Assembly (NCBI RefSeq): GCF_000737065.1
Contig: NZ_AQRC01000007.1
Location: 124,001-188,000, forward strand
Length of the DNA: 64,000 nt
Direction of reading: 5' to 3'
From: Thioclava atlantica
Lineage (GTDB): Bacteria; Pseudomonadota; Alphaproteobacteria; Rhodobacterales; Rhodobacteraceae
Shown here: in pieces, positions 27,918-35,888 of the stretch
How the letters are laid out: each line of letters starts with the position of its first letter
Numbering within the stretch: position 1 is the first letter of the stretch
Notes under the pieces: model-generated
Databases searched by the model: none
Told to the model about the DNA's origin: nothing
The model's input: the letters and a program-made list of their open reading frames with translations, nothing else
Program-made: the position numbers and the translations under genes

Positions 27918-28601
27918 TCAGTCGTCCTTGTTCATATGGGCCACATCGGCCACCTGGTCTTCGGCCTCGTGGCTCACGATCAGCGCGGTGCGGTCGCCGC
28001 GCGCGATCCCGATCGTCGCCTGAATGAAGCGGATCAGCAGCAACAGCACGCCCACGGGCAGGATCACATAGGGGATGAAGCGGGGCAGCTTGTCATAGGC
28101 TTCGCCCTGATTGATGAGATTGCCGAAATAGACCGCGAGCGCATGCGCGAAGGGCACCTGGTCGGTCTCGTAGAAAGCGCGGTCGCGGGTGGCGACGAAA
28201 CCGGTCGGGAACCAGCGCCCGCCCGTCTGCTCGAGCCCCGCAAACGGCGCCCAGTAATCCCAGGCCCCCTTGAGAAGAAGCACGGCATAGAGGATGCAAA
28301 GCGCCGCCGCGAACAGCCCCACGAGCCGGCGCGGGCCCGGTCGCAGCATGTTGATCACCGCATCGACCCCGAGATGCGCAGTGATCTTCACGGCATAGGA
28401 CATGCCGAAGAGCACCAGCCATGCGAACAGGATCAGCGTGACCTCCAGCCCCCAGATCAGCGAGTCGTTGAAAATGTAGCGCAGGATCACATTGATGAAG
28501 GTGATCACCGTCATCACGCCGAGGATCAGCGCGATCATGGTTTCTTCGAAATGGTGGATCGCACGCGAGATACGCGACCGCGGCTCGTAGCCCTGCGACA
28601 T
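27918..28601 (-). CDS. dctQ: TRAP transporter small permease
   Basis: 227 aa, four predicted helices (LILGVMTVITFINVILRY, WGLEVTLILFAWLVLFGM, LVGLFAAALCILYAVLL, FIPYVILPVGVLLLLIRF). Longer than the roughly 160-190 aa common in the family because of a loop of about 60 residues before the last helix, as in dicarboxylate-type DctQ. Partner of DctM in the membrane; the genes are separated by 3 nt. Confidence 0.92.
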   Translation of the reverse strand: MSQGYEPRSRISRAIHHFEETMIALILGVMTVITFINVILRYIFNDSLIWGLEVTLILFAWLVLFGMSYAVKITAHLGVDAVINMLRPGPRRLVGLFAAALCILYAVLLLKGAWDYWAPFAGLEQTGGRWFPTGFVATRDRAFYETDQVPFAHALAVYFGNLINQGEAYDKLPRFIPYVILPVGVLLLLIRFIQATIGIARGDRTALIVSHEAEDQVADVAHMNKDD

Positions 28602-28630
28602 GGGGATCTCCGTTCTAGCGTATGTGAAAT

Positions 28631-28691
28631 GCGCGCGCAGTGTGTGGGGCTGCGCGCGCCGCGGAGCGGGCGGGGCAAGGGGGCCCGCCCG
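28631..28691 (-). promoter_or_regulatory. Two intercistronic hairpins between dctP and dctQ
   Basis: GCGCGCGCAG / CTGCGCGCGC (28631-28659) and CGGGCGG / CCGCCCG (28667-28691). Such structures after the binding-protein gene commonly protect the dctP message or attenuate read-through, giving more DctP than DctQM. Effect inferred. Confidence 0.5.
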
Positions 28692-28702
28692 TCCGGTTCC
28701 GG

Positions 28703-29713
28703 TCAGTGCTTGGCGTTGATCGCCTGCGCCGCGTCGATGTTCGCCTGGCCCACATCATCGGTGAACTGGGCCCAGACGGGCTTCATCGCATCGACCCATT
28801 GCTGGCGCTGCTCGGGGGTCAGTTCGCGGATCGTCGCCCCGGTAGCGAGGATCGCCTGTTTCGAGTTCTCCTCGACCTCGTTGATCGCGGCGTTCCGCTC
28901 GACGGTGACATCGTGCAGGATCGAGGCGATCTGGTCGCGGATCGCGGGATCGAGGCTTTCCCACCAGTCGACGGAGGTCACCACCATGTAGTCGAGCAGG
29001 CCGTGATTGGTCTCGGTGATGCCGTCCTGCACTTCGTAGAACTTCTGGCCGTAGATGTTCGACCAGGTGTTTTCCTGACCGTCGACGACGCCGGTCTGCA
29101 GCGCGCCATAGACCTCCGAGAAGGCCATCGGCTGCGGGCTCGCGTCGAGCGCCTTCATCTGGGCGATCAGCACGTCGGAGGGCTGAACGCGGAATTTGAG
29201 GCCCTTCGCATCGCCCGGCACCAGAAGCGGCTTGTTGGCCGAGAACTGCTTGAGACCGGAATGCCAGAACTCGAGCCCCTGCAGGCCGCGGCGCACCATC
29301 TCGTTCTTCATCTTCTGGCCGATTTCCGAATTCTGGAACTCGTCCACCGCATCCATGTTCTTGAACATGAAGGGCAGGTCGAAGATGCGGTATTTCTTGG
29401 TGAAGGTCTCGAATTTCGACAGCGAGGGCGCGGCCATCTGCACGTCGCCCTGCAGCATCGCCTCGAGCACCTGGTCATCGTTGTAGAGGGTCGAGTTCGG
29501 ATAGACCTCGACGCAGACCTTGCCGTCCATCTCCGCATTCACGCGCTTGGCGAACAGCGCCGCGGCGATCCCCTTGGGGTGTTTGTCGGCATTGGTGACA
29601 TGGCTGAACTTGATGACCATTTCGCCATCGTCACAGCCTTCCGGATTGGCCATGGCGATCCCGGCCGAAGCCACGAGCGCAAGCGCCGAAATCGCGGCGG
29701 TAAACTTCTTCAT
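28703..29713 (-). CDS. dctP: C4-dicarboxylate TRAP transporter substrate-binding protein
   Basis: 336 aa periplasmic protein with signal peptide MKKFTAAISALALVASAGIAMA. Family features: VIKFSHVTNADKHPKG near the mature N-terminus, LKFRVQPSDV (the arginine that binds the substrate carboxylate in DctP proteins) and SEVYGALQTGVVDGQENTWS. Delivers C4-dicarboxylates to DctQM. Preceded by a 250-bp region with two dyads and followed by hairpins. Belongs to the dctB-dctD-dctP-dctQ-dctM series on one strand. Confidence 0.96.
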   Translation of the reverse strand: MKKFTAAISALALVASAGIAMANPEGCDDGEMVIKFSHVTNADKHPKGIAAALFAKRVNAEMDGKVCVEVYPNSTLYNDDQVLEAMLQGDVQMAAPSLSKFETFTKKYRIFDLPFMFKNMDAVDEFQNSEIGQKMKNEMVRRGLQGLEFWHSGLKQFSANKPLLVPGDAKGLKFRVQPSDVLIAQMKALDASPQPMAFSEVYGALQTGVVDGQENTWSNIYGQKFYEVQDGITETNHGLLDYMVVTSVDWWESLDPAIRDQIASILHDVTVERNAAINEVEENSKQAILATGATIRELTPEQRQQWVDAMKPVWAQFTDDVGQANIDAAQAINAKH

Positions 29714-29876
29714 TATGTCCTCCCAAGGTCAGTTCTTGCCGGTCCTCCCCGGCGTCCTCGACAGAAGAGGCACTGGGCGGAGGCTTTTCAACAGGTTCGT
29801 GAAGATCCCGTTACAACCAATATTTCCGTAGTTTTCTCAATCCCTTGCGCCACGAAGTTGAGGGCCGCGCATTTCA

Positions 29877-29928
29877 GCGCGTGCGAAATTCCGCACAGTC
29901 TCGACGAAGCGCGTGCGATTTTTCGCCT
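29877..29928 (-). promoter_or_regulatory. Two tandem dyads upstream of dctP, candidate DctD sites
   Basis: GCGCGTGCGAAATTCCGCAC (29877-29896) and GCGCGTGCGATTTTTCGCCT (29909-29928): same 10-base left half, starts 32 bp apart (three helical turns), about 164-215 bp before the dctP ATG. The first is a GTGCG-N6-CGCAC palindrome; the second is degenerate on its right side. From memory this resembles rhizobial DctD activator sites. No GG-N10-GC element is found in the 157 bp downstream towards dctP. Confidence 0.55.
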
Positions 29929-29963
29929 TGATGCGGGTTGCGCCCGACGCCCTTGGTGCGCGC

Positions 29964-31196
29964 CTATTTTCGGAAGTCCTCGGGCTTGAGCCCGTGCCGC
30001 GCGAGTTTGTCGTAGAAAGTCTTGCGCGGCAGCTTGAGCGCCGCCGCCGCCTCCGTCGCGCTGCCGCCCGCCTGTTCCAGCGCCTCGGCCAGAAGCGAGC
30101 GCTCCACCGCCGCCATGCGCCCGGCCAACCCGATTTCCGCCGCCGGGCTGGCCTGCGCCCCGTCGAGCCCCATCGCGAAGCGCATCGCCTCGGACATCAG
30201 TGCCCGCGCATTGCCGGGCCAGTCGCGCGCCATCAGCTGGGCGGTCAATTCGGGCGGGATCTCGGGCATGGGTCGATTCGACTGTTCGCAGGCGATCGCG
30301 ACATAATGGCGAAAGAGCGCGGGGATATCCTCGGGCCGCTCGGAAAGCGAGGGGATGCGCAGCCTCAGCGCCTCGAGCCGCCAGTAGAGATCGGGATGGA
30401 AGCGCCCTGCCCGCGCCTCGCCGGGAAGATCGCGATAGGTGCCCGCGATCAGACGCGTCGCGGGGCGGGTTTCGAGAAGCTCGATCAAGGCGAACTGGGC
30501 AGGCCGCGGCAGGTCCGCCACCTCGTCGAGATAGAGCGTGCCGCCTTCGGCTTGGGCAAACCCCGCCTCCAGCGCCTCGACCCCGAGCCCGGCCGCGGCG
30601 AGTTTCACGAAGGGCCGCCGCGCGTTGGTGGACAGAAGGTGGATCACCTCGGCGAGCTTGGAATTGCCCGCCCCCGGCGCGCCGGTGATCAGCACCTCCG
30701 CCCCCGAGCGCGCGGCCTTGCGCGCCCCCTCGCGCAGCGCCTCCGCCACCGGGGACTCGCCCACAAGCATCCGCGCCGCCGCATCGCCGCGCTTGCCCGC
30801 CGCGCGCGAGAACCGCGCCTCCATCACCCGCGCACGGGTTTCGAGCGCTTTCTCAACAACGGCCAGCAAATCTTTCCCGGAACACGGTTTTTCGAGAAAG
30901 TCGAAAGCCCCGCGCGCCATCGCGCGCACCGCCATCGGCACATCTGCCTCGCCTGTTAGCAGAACCACGGGAAGCTCCGGATCGGCCTTCTGCACCAGAT
31001 CGAGCAGCGCGAAACCGTCCTTGCCCGGCATCCTGATATCGGTCACCACGACCCCGTCGAAATCGGTCGAGATATGATCCTTGGCCTCGATATAGCTGCT
31101 CGCGAGCGTGGGCTTCAGCCCCGCCAGCTCCAGCGTCTGCCCGAGCGCCTCGCGCACCGCCCGATCGTCATCGACAAAGAGAACCCGGCGCATCAT
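29964..31196 (-). CDS. dctD: DctD-type response regulator lacking the sigma-54 contact loop
   Basis: 410 aa. Receiver domain with Asp10/Asp11, phosphoacceptor Asp53 (VTDIRMPG) and Lys103; an NtrC-like AAA+ region (about 145-360); and a C-terminal Fis-type helix-turn-helix (ATEAAAALKLPRKTFYDKLA). Two departures from the family are direct readings. The Walker A site reads GAPGAGNS (172-179), with Asn178 in place of Lys. About 20 residues between PFVKL (195-199) and the Walker B GGTLYLDEV (218-226), which normally hold GAFTGA, are absent. It should therefore not drive sigma-54 polymerase; R. capsulatus NtrC is a known relative that activates sigma-70 polymerase without GAFTGA. Overlaps dctB by 4 nt. 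Confidence 0.9.
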   Translation of the reverse strand: MMRRVLFVDDDRAVREALGQTLELAGLKPTLASSYIEAKDHISTDFDGVVVTDIRMPGKDGFALLDLVQKADPELPVVLLTGEADVPMAVRAMARGAFDFLEKPCSGKDLLAVVEKALETRARVMEARFSRAAGKRGDAAARMLVGESPVAEALREGARKAARSGAEVLITGAPGAGNSKLAEVIHLLSTNARRPFVKLAAAGLGVEALEAGFAQAEGGTLYLDEVADLPRPAQFALIELLETRPATRLIAGTYRDLPGEARAGRFHPDLYWRLEALRLRIPSLSERPEDIPALFRHYVAIACEQSNRPMPEIPPELTAQLMARDWPGNARALMSEAMRFAMGLDGAQASPAAEIGLAGRMAAVERSLLAEALEQAGGSATEAAAALKLPRKTFYDKLARHGLKPEDFRK

Positions 31197-32944
31197 GCGA
31201 TGACCTCGCCTTCCATGACCTCACGTTCCTTGGCCTCGCGCAGCTCCACGGTGAAGACCGCGCCGCCCCGCGGGTCGTTCTCGCCCCGCAGATTGCCGCC
31301 GAAGCCCTGCACGAGCCCATAGGAGATCGACAGGCCGAGGCCAAGCCCCTCGGAGGAGCCCGCCTCCTTGGTCGAGTAGAACGGATCGAAGATGCGCTCT
31401 GGATCGGCGATCCCGGGGCCCGTGTCGCGCAGCGTGAGCCGGACGATGTCGTCCTCGCGCGCGATGCGCACCGTCAGGCGCCGTTCGGGCTGTCCCTCCA
31501 TCGCGTCGATCGCGTTCGAGATCAGGTTGATCACGACCTGGCTCAGCCGAACCTCGCCGCCCATCACGATCGCGGGGAAATCGGGACGCCGCCAGTCGAC
31601 CGTCACCCCCGCGCGCTCGAGCCGCTGGTCGAGCATCTCGAGCGCGCTCTCGACCACCGCGGCAAGTCCGACCCGCGTCGCGGGCTCGCTCTCCTGCCGC
31701 GCGAAGGCACGCAGGTTGCGGATGATGCGCCCCATCCGACGCGCCATCGCCCCGATCTTGCCCAGCGTCTCGCCCGCCTCCTGCGCGCGACCGCGTTCGA
31801 GCAGCAGCTCCGCATTCTCCGCATAGGAGGAAATCGCCATCAGCGGCTGGTTGAGTTCGTGACTGATCCCCGCCGACATCTGCCCGAGCGCCGAGAGCTT
31901 GCCCGCCTGCACCAGTTCGGCCTGCGCCCGCCGGAGTTCCTCGTTCGCCGCGCTGAGTTCGGCGGTGCGCGCCGTCACCCGCGCCTCGAGCACCGCATTG
32001 GCCACGGCAAGCGCACGCCTTCGCTCCCACAGCGCGAAAAGCACCGCCCCCATGGCGAGAAACCCCGCCGCGGTCGAGAGCGCGGCGAGCCGGGCCGAGC
32101 GCAGGACGGGGGCGGCGGAGGCCAGCGCATGGCCCTGCATCTCGATCACCGGCAGGTCGCGCGAGACCTCGAGGCCGAGACCGCCGAGCGAGCCCGTCCC
32201 GGCCACCAGTTTCTGGCCGGCCAGATCATGGCTGCGCAATCGCAGCCCGTGGCTCACCGATCCGGCCGGATAGATCGCCGGATCGGGCTGCGCGCCCTCG
32301 GTGCTCAGCAGCACCAGATCCGAACGGTTGGCGAGAAAACTCACCCCGTCGGCATCGGTGAACCAGACCGGCACCGGGTTGCCGCGCCCCTCGGCCTCCA
32401 CGTCGGAGGCCGCCAGGCGCAGCAGCACGATCCCCACCACGCCGCCCGCGCGAGAAAAGACCGGTGCGGCGAAGCTGAACAGCCGTCCACCGGTCGCCGG
32501 GTCGACGAAATGATCGAAGCCCGTCGCCCCCTGCGCAGCCCGACCGAGCGCGCGGCTCATCGGCAAGCGCGCGGGTGCGCCTTCCGGCCCGGCGAGAACG
32601 GCGCCACCGGGAGCGATCAGCCAGACATCGCGCGCGCCCGCATGATCGGCGAGACGTTGCAGCGTCAGGCTGACCGCGGCATCACGCCAAGCGCCGCTCG
32701 CGCGCCCTTCGGAGGCAAAACTTTCCGCCAAGGCCACTACATCGGGATGGTCGGCCGCGAGCACCGCCACCTCGCGGAACTGAAGGAGGGCCGCAACCAG
32801 ACGATCGGACGCGAGCCGAAGGTCCGATGCCCCCTGCGCCGCGATCCGGTCAAGCCCGTCGCGCGCGGAGACACGCCAGACCCCGATCGAGGCGGCCAGT
32901 GTCAGCGCGATCCAGATGAGCAACACTGCGACCCGGCCCAGCAT
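31193..32944 (-). CDS. dctB: C4-dicarboxylate sensor histidine kinase
   Basis: 583 aa. Membrane helix at about 5-25, a periplasmic sensor region of about 250 residues (the double-PDC position of DctB), a second helix near 285-305, then a coiled coil, HisKA with GISHELNQPL (phosphorylated His362) and HATPase_c motifs VVINLISNAIDAM, DTGPGI and GLGLGLSISYGLV. Expected to sense periplasmic dicarboxylates together with DctP and to phosphorylate DctD, encoded next with an ATGA overlap. Divergent from the P450 gene. Confidence 0.92.
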   Translation of the reverse strand: MLGRVAVLLIWIALTLAASIGVWRVSARDGLDRIAAQGASDLRLASDRLVAALLQFREVAVLAADHPDVVALAESFASEGRASGAWRDAAVSLTLQRLADHAGARDVWLIAPGGAVLAGPEGAPARLPMSRALGRAAQGATGFDHFVDPATGGRLFSFAAPVFSRAGGVVGIVLLRLAASDVEAEGRGNPVPVWFTDADGVSFLANRSDLVLLSTEGAQPDPAIYPAGSVSHGLRLRSHDLAGQKLVAGTGSLGGLGLEVSRDLPVIEMQGHALASAAPVLRSARLAALSTAAGFLAMGAVLFALWERRRALAVANAVLEARVTARTAELSAANEELRRAQAELVQAGKLSALGQMSAGISHELNQPLMAISSYAENAELLLERGRAQEAGETLGKIGAMARRMGRIIRNLRAFARQESEPATRVGLAAVVESALEMLDQRLERAGVTVDWRRPDFPAIVMGGEVRLSQVVINLISNAIDAMEGQPERRLTVRIAREDDIVRLTLRDTGPGIADPERIFDPFYSTKEAGSSEGLGLGLSISYGLVQGFGGNLRGENDPRGGAVFTVELREAKEREVMEGEVIA

Positions 32945-32986
32945 CGACGATCCTCCTGATCCCTTCCTGCGGCGAAGTGCGTATCA

Positions 32987-33005
32987 ATGCAACCGGGACT
33001 TGCAT
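32987..33005. promoter_or_regulatory. Inverted repeat ATGCAA-N7-TTGCAT between dctB and the P450 gene
   Basis: Perfect 6-bp arms, followed at once by a further TGCAATT (33008-33014). Central in the 108-bp divergent intergenic region, so it could control either gene. Confidence 0.4.
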
Positions 33006-33052
33006 AATGCAATTCCTTCGGGCCAACTGAACACCGCAAAACCGGAGCGCGT

Positions 33053-34243
33053 ATGAAAGCCCTGTTCCAATCCCCGCTTGATCCCGCCTTCGTGCAAAAT
33101 CCCTATCCCTTCTATGACCGCGTTCGACAAGCCGGCCCCTTTGCCGAATGGGGGGAATACGGCCTGCCCGTCACTGCCCGCGCCACGATCACCGCCGCGG
33201 CGCTGCGCGACCGCCGGCTCGGCCGCGAGGCACCGCCCGAATTCCAATTGGAGGTCCCGCCGCATCTCGAGCCCTTCTACGCGGTCGAACGGCATTCGAT
33301 GCTCGAACTCGAGGGTCCGCGCCATGCCCGGCTGCGCAGGCTCGTCGCGAAGGCCTTCACCTCCGGCAGGGTCGCCGCGATGGAGGCGGAGATCGCCGCG
33401 CTGGTCCATCGCCTGATCGACGCGATGCCGGAGGACGGATGCGATCTGCTGGTCAATTTCGCCCAGCCCCTGCCCGTCATCGTGATCGCGCGGATGCTCG
33501 GCGTGCCCGAGATCGACGCCCCGCAGCTTCTCGCCTGGTCGCATGCGATGGTGCAGATGTATCAGGCGCGCCGCGACGAGGGGCATGAACGGGAGGCTGC
33601 GCACGCCGCGGCCGAATTCTCGGCCTATCTCGAGGCACTGATCGAGACGCGGCGCGCGGCCCCGGGTCCCGATCTGATCTCGGAGCTGATCAAGGTCGAG
33701 GAAGCCGGCGAGAACCTCACCCGCGAGGAGCTGATCTCCACCGTCATTCTGCTGATGAATGCCGGGCACGAAGCCACGGTGCATACGCTCGGAAACGCGG
33801 TGAAGACCCTGATCGAACAGGAGGTCTCCCCGCATTGGCTCGCGCCCGAACGGCTGGCCGGGACCGTCGAGGAGCTGCTGCGCTTCGATCCGCCGCTCCA
33901 TCTCTTCACGCGCTGGCTCTACGAGGATGTCGAGTTCCAGGGCCAGGTGATCGAGAAAGGCACCCAGATCGGGTTGCTGCTGGCGGGGGCGAGCCGTGAT
34001 CCCTCGGCCTGGGAAGATCCGGGCGTCTTCGCCCCTTCGCGCCCGGTGCGGACGAATTTCGCCTTCGGGGCGGGGACGCATTTCTGCATCGGCGCGCCGC
34101 TTGCGCGACTGGAATTGAGCGTGGCGATCCCGATCCTGGTCGAACGCCTCTGCGGGCTCGATCTGCCGCACCGCCCCCTCTATGCCGATCTCTACCATTT
34201 CCACGGGCTCGGGCGGCTCGATGTGACCTATTCGAAGCGCTAG
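33053..34243 (+). CDS. Cytochrome P450
   Basis: 396 aa soluble bacterial P450. Heme-binding FGAGTHFCIGAPLAR with Cys345 as the thiolate ligand; I-helix oxygen-activation motif MNAGHEAT (about 235-242); ExxR in EELLRF. No membrane anchor, so a class I type needing external ferredoxin and reductase; no ferredoxin gene is adjacent, though a ferredoxin-NADP reductase lies 5 kb away. Substrate unknown. Its stop overlaps the stop of the convergent Lrp gene through CTAG (34240-34243). Confidence 0.95.
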   Translation: MKALFQSPLDPAFVQNPYPFYDRVRQAGPFAEWGEYGLPVTARATITAAALRDRRLGREAPPEFQLEVPPHLEPFYAVERHSMLELEGPRHARLRRLVAKAFTSGRVAAMEAEIAALVHRLIDAMPEDGCDLLVNFAQPLPVIVIARMLGVPEIDAPQLLAWSHAMVQMYQARRDEGHEREAAHAAAEFSAYLEALIETRRAAPGPDLISELIKVEEAGENLTREELISTVILLMNAGHEATVHTLGNAVKTLIEQEVSPHWLAPERLAGTVEELLRFDPPLHLFTRWLYEDVEFQGQVIEKGTQIGLLLAGASRDPSAWEDPGVFAPSRPVRTNFAFGAGTHFCIGAPLARLELSVAIPILVERLCGLDLPHRPLYADLYHFHGLGRLDVTYSKR

Positions 34244-34701
34244 AGCGGCAGGGCCGTCGTCGATTTCAGTTCTTCCATCGAGAGGAGCGCGGTGACGTTG
34301 TGGATCTTCACCTCCGAGATCAGCGCCTGGTAGAAGCGGTCATAGGCACGCGCATTCTCGACCCGGACCTTGAGGATGTAGTCGATATCGCCTGCGAGCC
34401 GGTGCGCCTCGAGCACTTCGGGCCGCGCACGCAGGGTCGCCAGGAATTTCTCCTGCCATTCGGCCTCGTGTTCGGAGGTGCGGATCAGCACGAAGAAACA
34501 CGCGTCGAACCCGAGCGCTTCGGGATCGAGGATCGCCGTCTGCTTCCCGATCACGCCGGCCTCCCGCAGCTTGCGAATCCGGTTCCAGACCGGGGTCTTC
34601 GACGAGCCCACCTTGCGCGCGATCTCGTCGAGGGACTGGCTCGCATCCTCCTGCAGTTCCGCAAGGATTTTCCGATCCAGCGCGTCGATCCGTGCCGCCA
34701 T
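34240..34701 (-). CDS. Lrp/AsnC family transcriptional regulator
   Basis: 153 aa. N-terminal winged helix-turn-helix (LDRKILAELQEDASQSLDEIARKVGSS region, recognition helix KTPVWNRIRKL) and C-terminal RAM ligand-binding domain (GDIDYILKVRVENARAYDRFY). Divergent from the sulfate-assimilation operon across 141 bp that includes an AT-richer stretch (34755-34815). It is a good candidate for controlling that operon in response to cysteine or another amino acid; this is inference from position. Confidence 0.92.
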   Translation of the reverse strand: MAARIDALDRKILAELQEDASQSLDEIARKVGSSKTPVWNRIRKLREAGVIGKQTAILDPEALGFDACFFVLIRTSEHEAEWQEKFLATLRARPEVLEAHRLAGDIDYILKVRVENARAYDRFYQALISEVKIHNVTALLSMEELKSTTALPL

Positions 34702-34842
34702 TCCGCTTCTCCCCTGTGATTTGGACCGATGTCTCCCGGCCCCGTGTCGCGAGGGACGTTATTCCTTATTCGCACCGATATCTAGCGGATATGCAGAACT
34801 TTTTCCTATATTCAGCCGCAAGACAGGCGAAAGGAGAGCGAC

Positions 34843-35601
34843 ATGGCGGACACGATCACCACGCGCATCGGCGAAGTCATTCTCGCGGGTGCCGGTCCGG
34901 GCGATCCGGACCTTCTCACCGTGGCGGTGCTGCGCGAGCTGGGGCGGGCCGAGGTCATCCTGCACGATACGCTGGTGAGTGCCGAGATCCTCGCCCTCGC
35001 GCATCCGCAGGCGGTCGTAATCGAGACCGGCAAGACCGGCTTCGGCCCGTCGCGCCCCCAGCACGAGATCAGCGCCGCGATCATCGCCCATGCGCGCGCA
35101 GGCCGCCGCGTCTTGCGCCTCAAATCGGGCGATCCGGGGGTCTTCGGGCGGCTGGGGGAAGAGCTCGACGCGCTCGACGCGGCGGGTATCGGCTATCGCG
35201 TCCTGCCGGGCATCACTGCCGCTTCCGCCGCCGCGGCCAGCCTCGGACAAAGCCTGACCGAACGCGGACGCAACCGCGAATTGCGGCTGATCACCGGGCA
35301 TGACGCGCAGGGTCTAGCCGAACAGGACTGGTCCGCGCTTGCCCGCCCCGGGGCGGTGGCCGCGATCTACATGGGCAAGCGCGCCGCGCGCTTCGTTCAG
35401 GGCCGCCTGCTGATGCATGGGGCGCCTGCCGAGACCCCCGCCACCGTGATCGAGAACGCCTCGCGCCCGGACCAGACGATCCGCCCCGCGACGCTCGCCA
35501 CCCTGCCCCAAGTCACGCAAGAGGCCGAGGGCCCCGCCGTGATCCTGCTGGGCCTCGCGCCGCGCGACGCCCGCCAAAGCCTGAAGGAGATCGCGCTATG
35601 A
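34843..35601 (+). CDS. cobA: Uroporphyrinogen-III C-methyltransferase
   Basis: 252 aa SAM-dependent methylase that makes precorrin-2, the precursor of siroheme and cobalamin. N-terminal GAGPGDPDLLTVAVLRELGR and RLKSGDPGVFGRLGEE are the standard motifs; EQDWSALARPGAVAAIYMGK is also conserved. The CysG oxidase/ferrochelatase half is absent. As first gene of the sulfite-reductase operon it presumably supplies siroheme. AAAGGAGA ribosome-binding site. Overlaps the DUF2849 gene by 4 nt. Confidence 0.95.
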   Translation: MADTITTRIGEVILAGAGPGDPDLLTVAVLRELGRAEVILHDTLVSAEILALAHPQAVVIETGKTGFGPSRPQHEISAAIIAHARAGRRVLRLKSGDPGVFGRLGEELDALDAAGIGYRVLPGITAASAAAASLGQSLTERGRNRELRLITGHDAQGLAEQDWSALARPGAVAAIYMGKRAARFVQGRLLMHGAPAETPATVIENASRPDQTIRPATLATLPQVTQEAEGPAVILLGLAPRDARQSLKEIAL

Positions 35602-35885
35602 GCCGCAAATTCATCCCCGGCGTGATCAGCGCCAACGACCTGCGTGAAGGCCATGTGGTCTACATGAACGATGCGGGCCGCTGGGTGCTGCGCCTCTCCG
35701 ATGCCGCCTATCTCGACGATCCGGTGATCGCCGAGATGTGGCTGAGCATCGCCAATGCACAGACCGACCGCGTGGTGGGAGCCTATCTCGCCCCCGCGAC
35801 GCTGGGCCCCAACGGCCCCGAACCCGCCCATTTCCGCGAGGCCTTCCGCGCCTCCGGCCCCTCGATCGAGATCCCCGGGAGCTGA
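35598..35885 (+). CDS. DUF2849 protein of the sulfite-reductase operon
   Basis: 95 aa, soluble. GVISANDLREGHVVYMNDAGRW is typical of DUF2849 (PF11011). The family is found almost only between cobA/cysG and cysI in alphaproteobacteria. Biochemical role unknown; the tight coupling (ATGA overlap with cobA, 3 nt before cysI) suggests a part in sulfite-reductase assembly or function. Confidence 0.9.
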   Translation: MSRKFIPGVISANDLREGHVVYMNDAGRWVLRLSDAAYLDDPVIAEMWLSIANAQTDRVVGAYLAPATLGPNGPEPAHFREAFRASGPSIEIPGS

Positions 35886-35888
35886 GCG

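Noticed and set aside
26424-28991. 855-codon open frame opposite dctM and dctQ
   Set aside because: Extremely His/Asp/Arg-rich shadow of membrane-protein codons; dctM and dctQ are clear.
29714-29870. Sigma-54 promoter for dctP
   Set aside because: Each GG on the minus strand was checked for GC at the required 10-base distance; none fits. TGGCGCAAGGGATTGAG is the nearest but has the wrong spacing and no GC.
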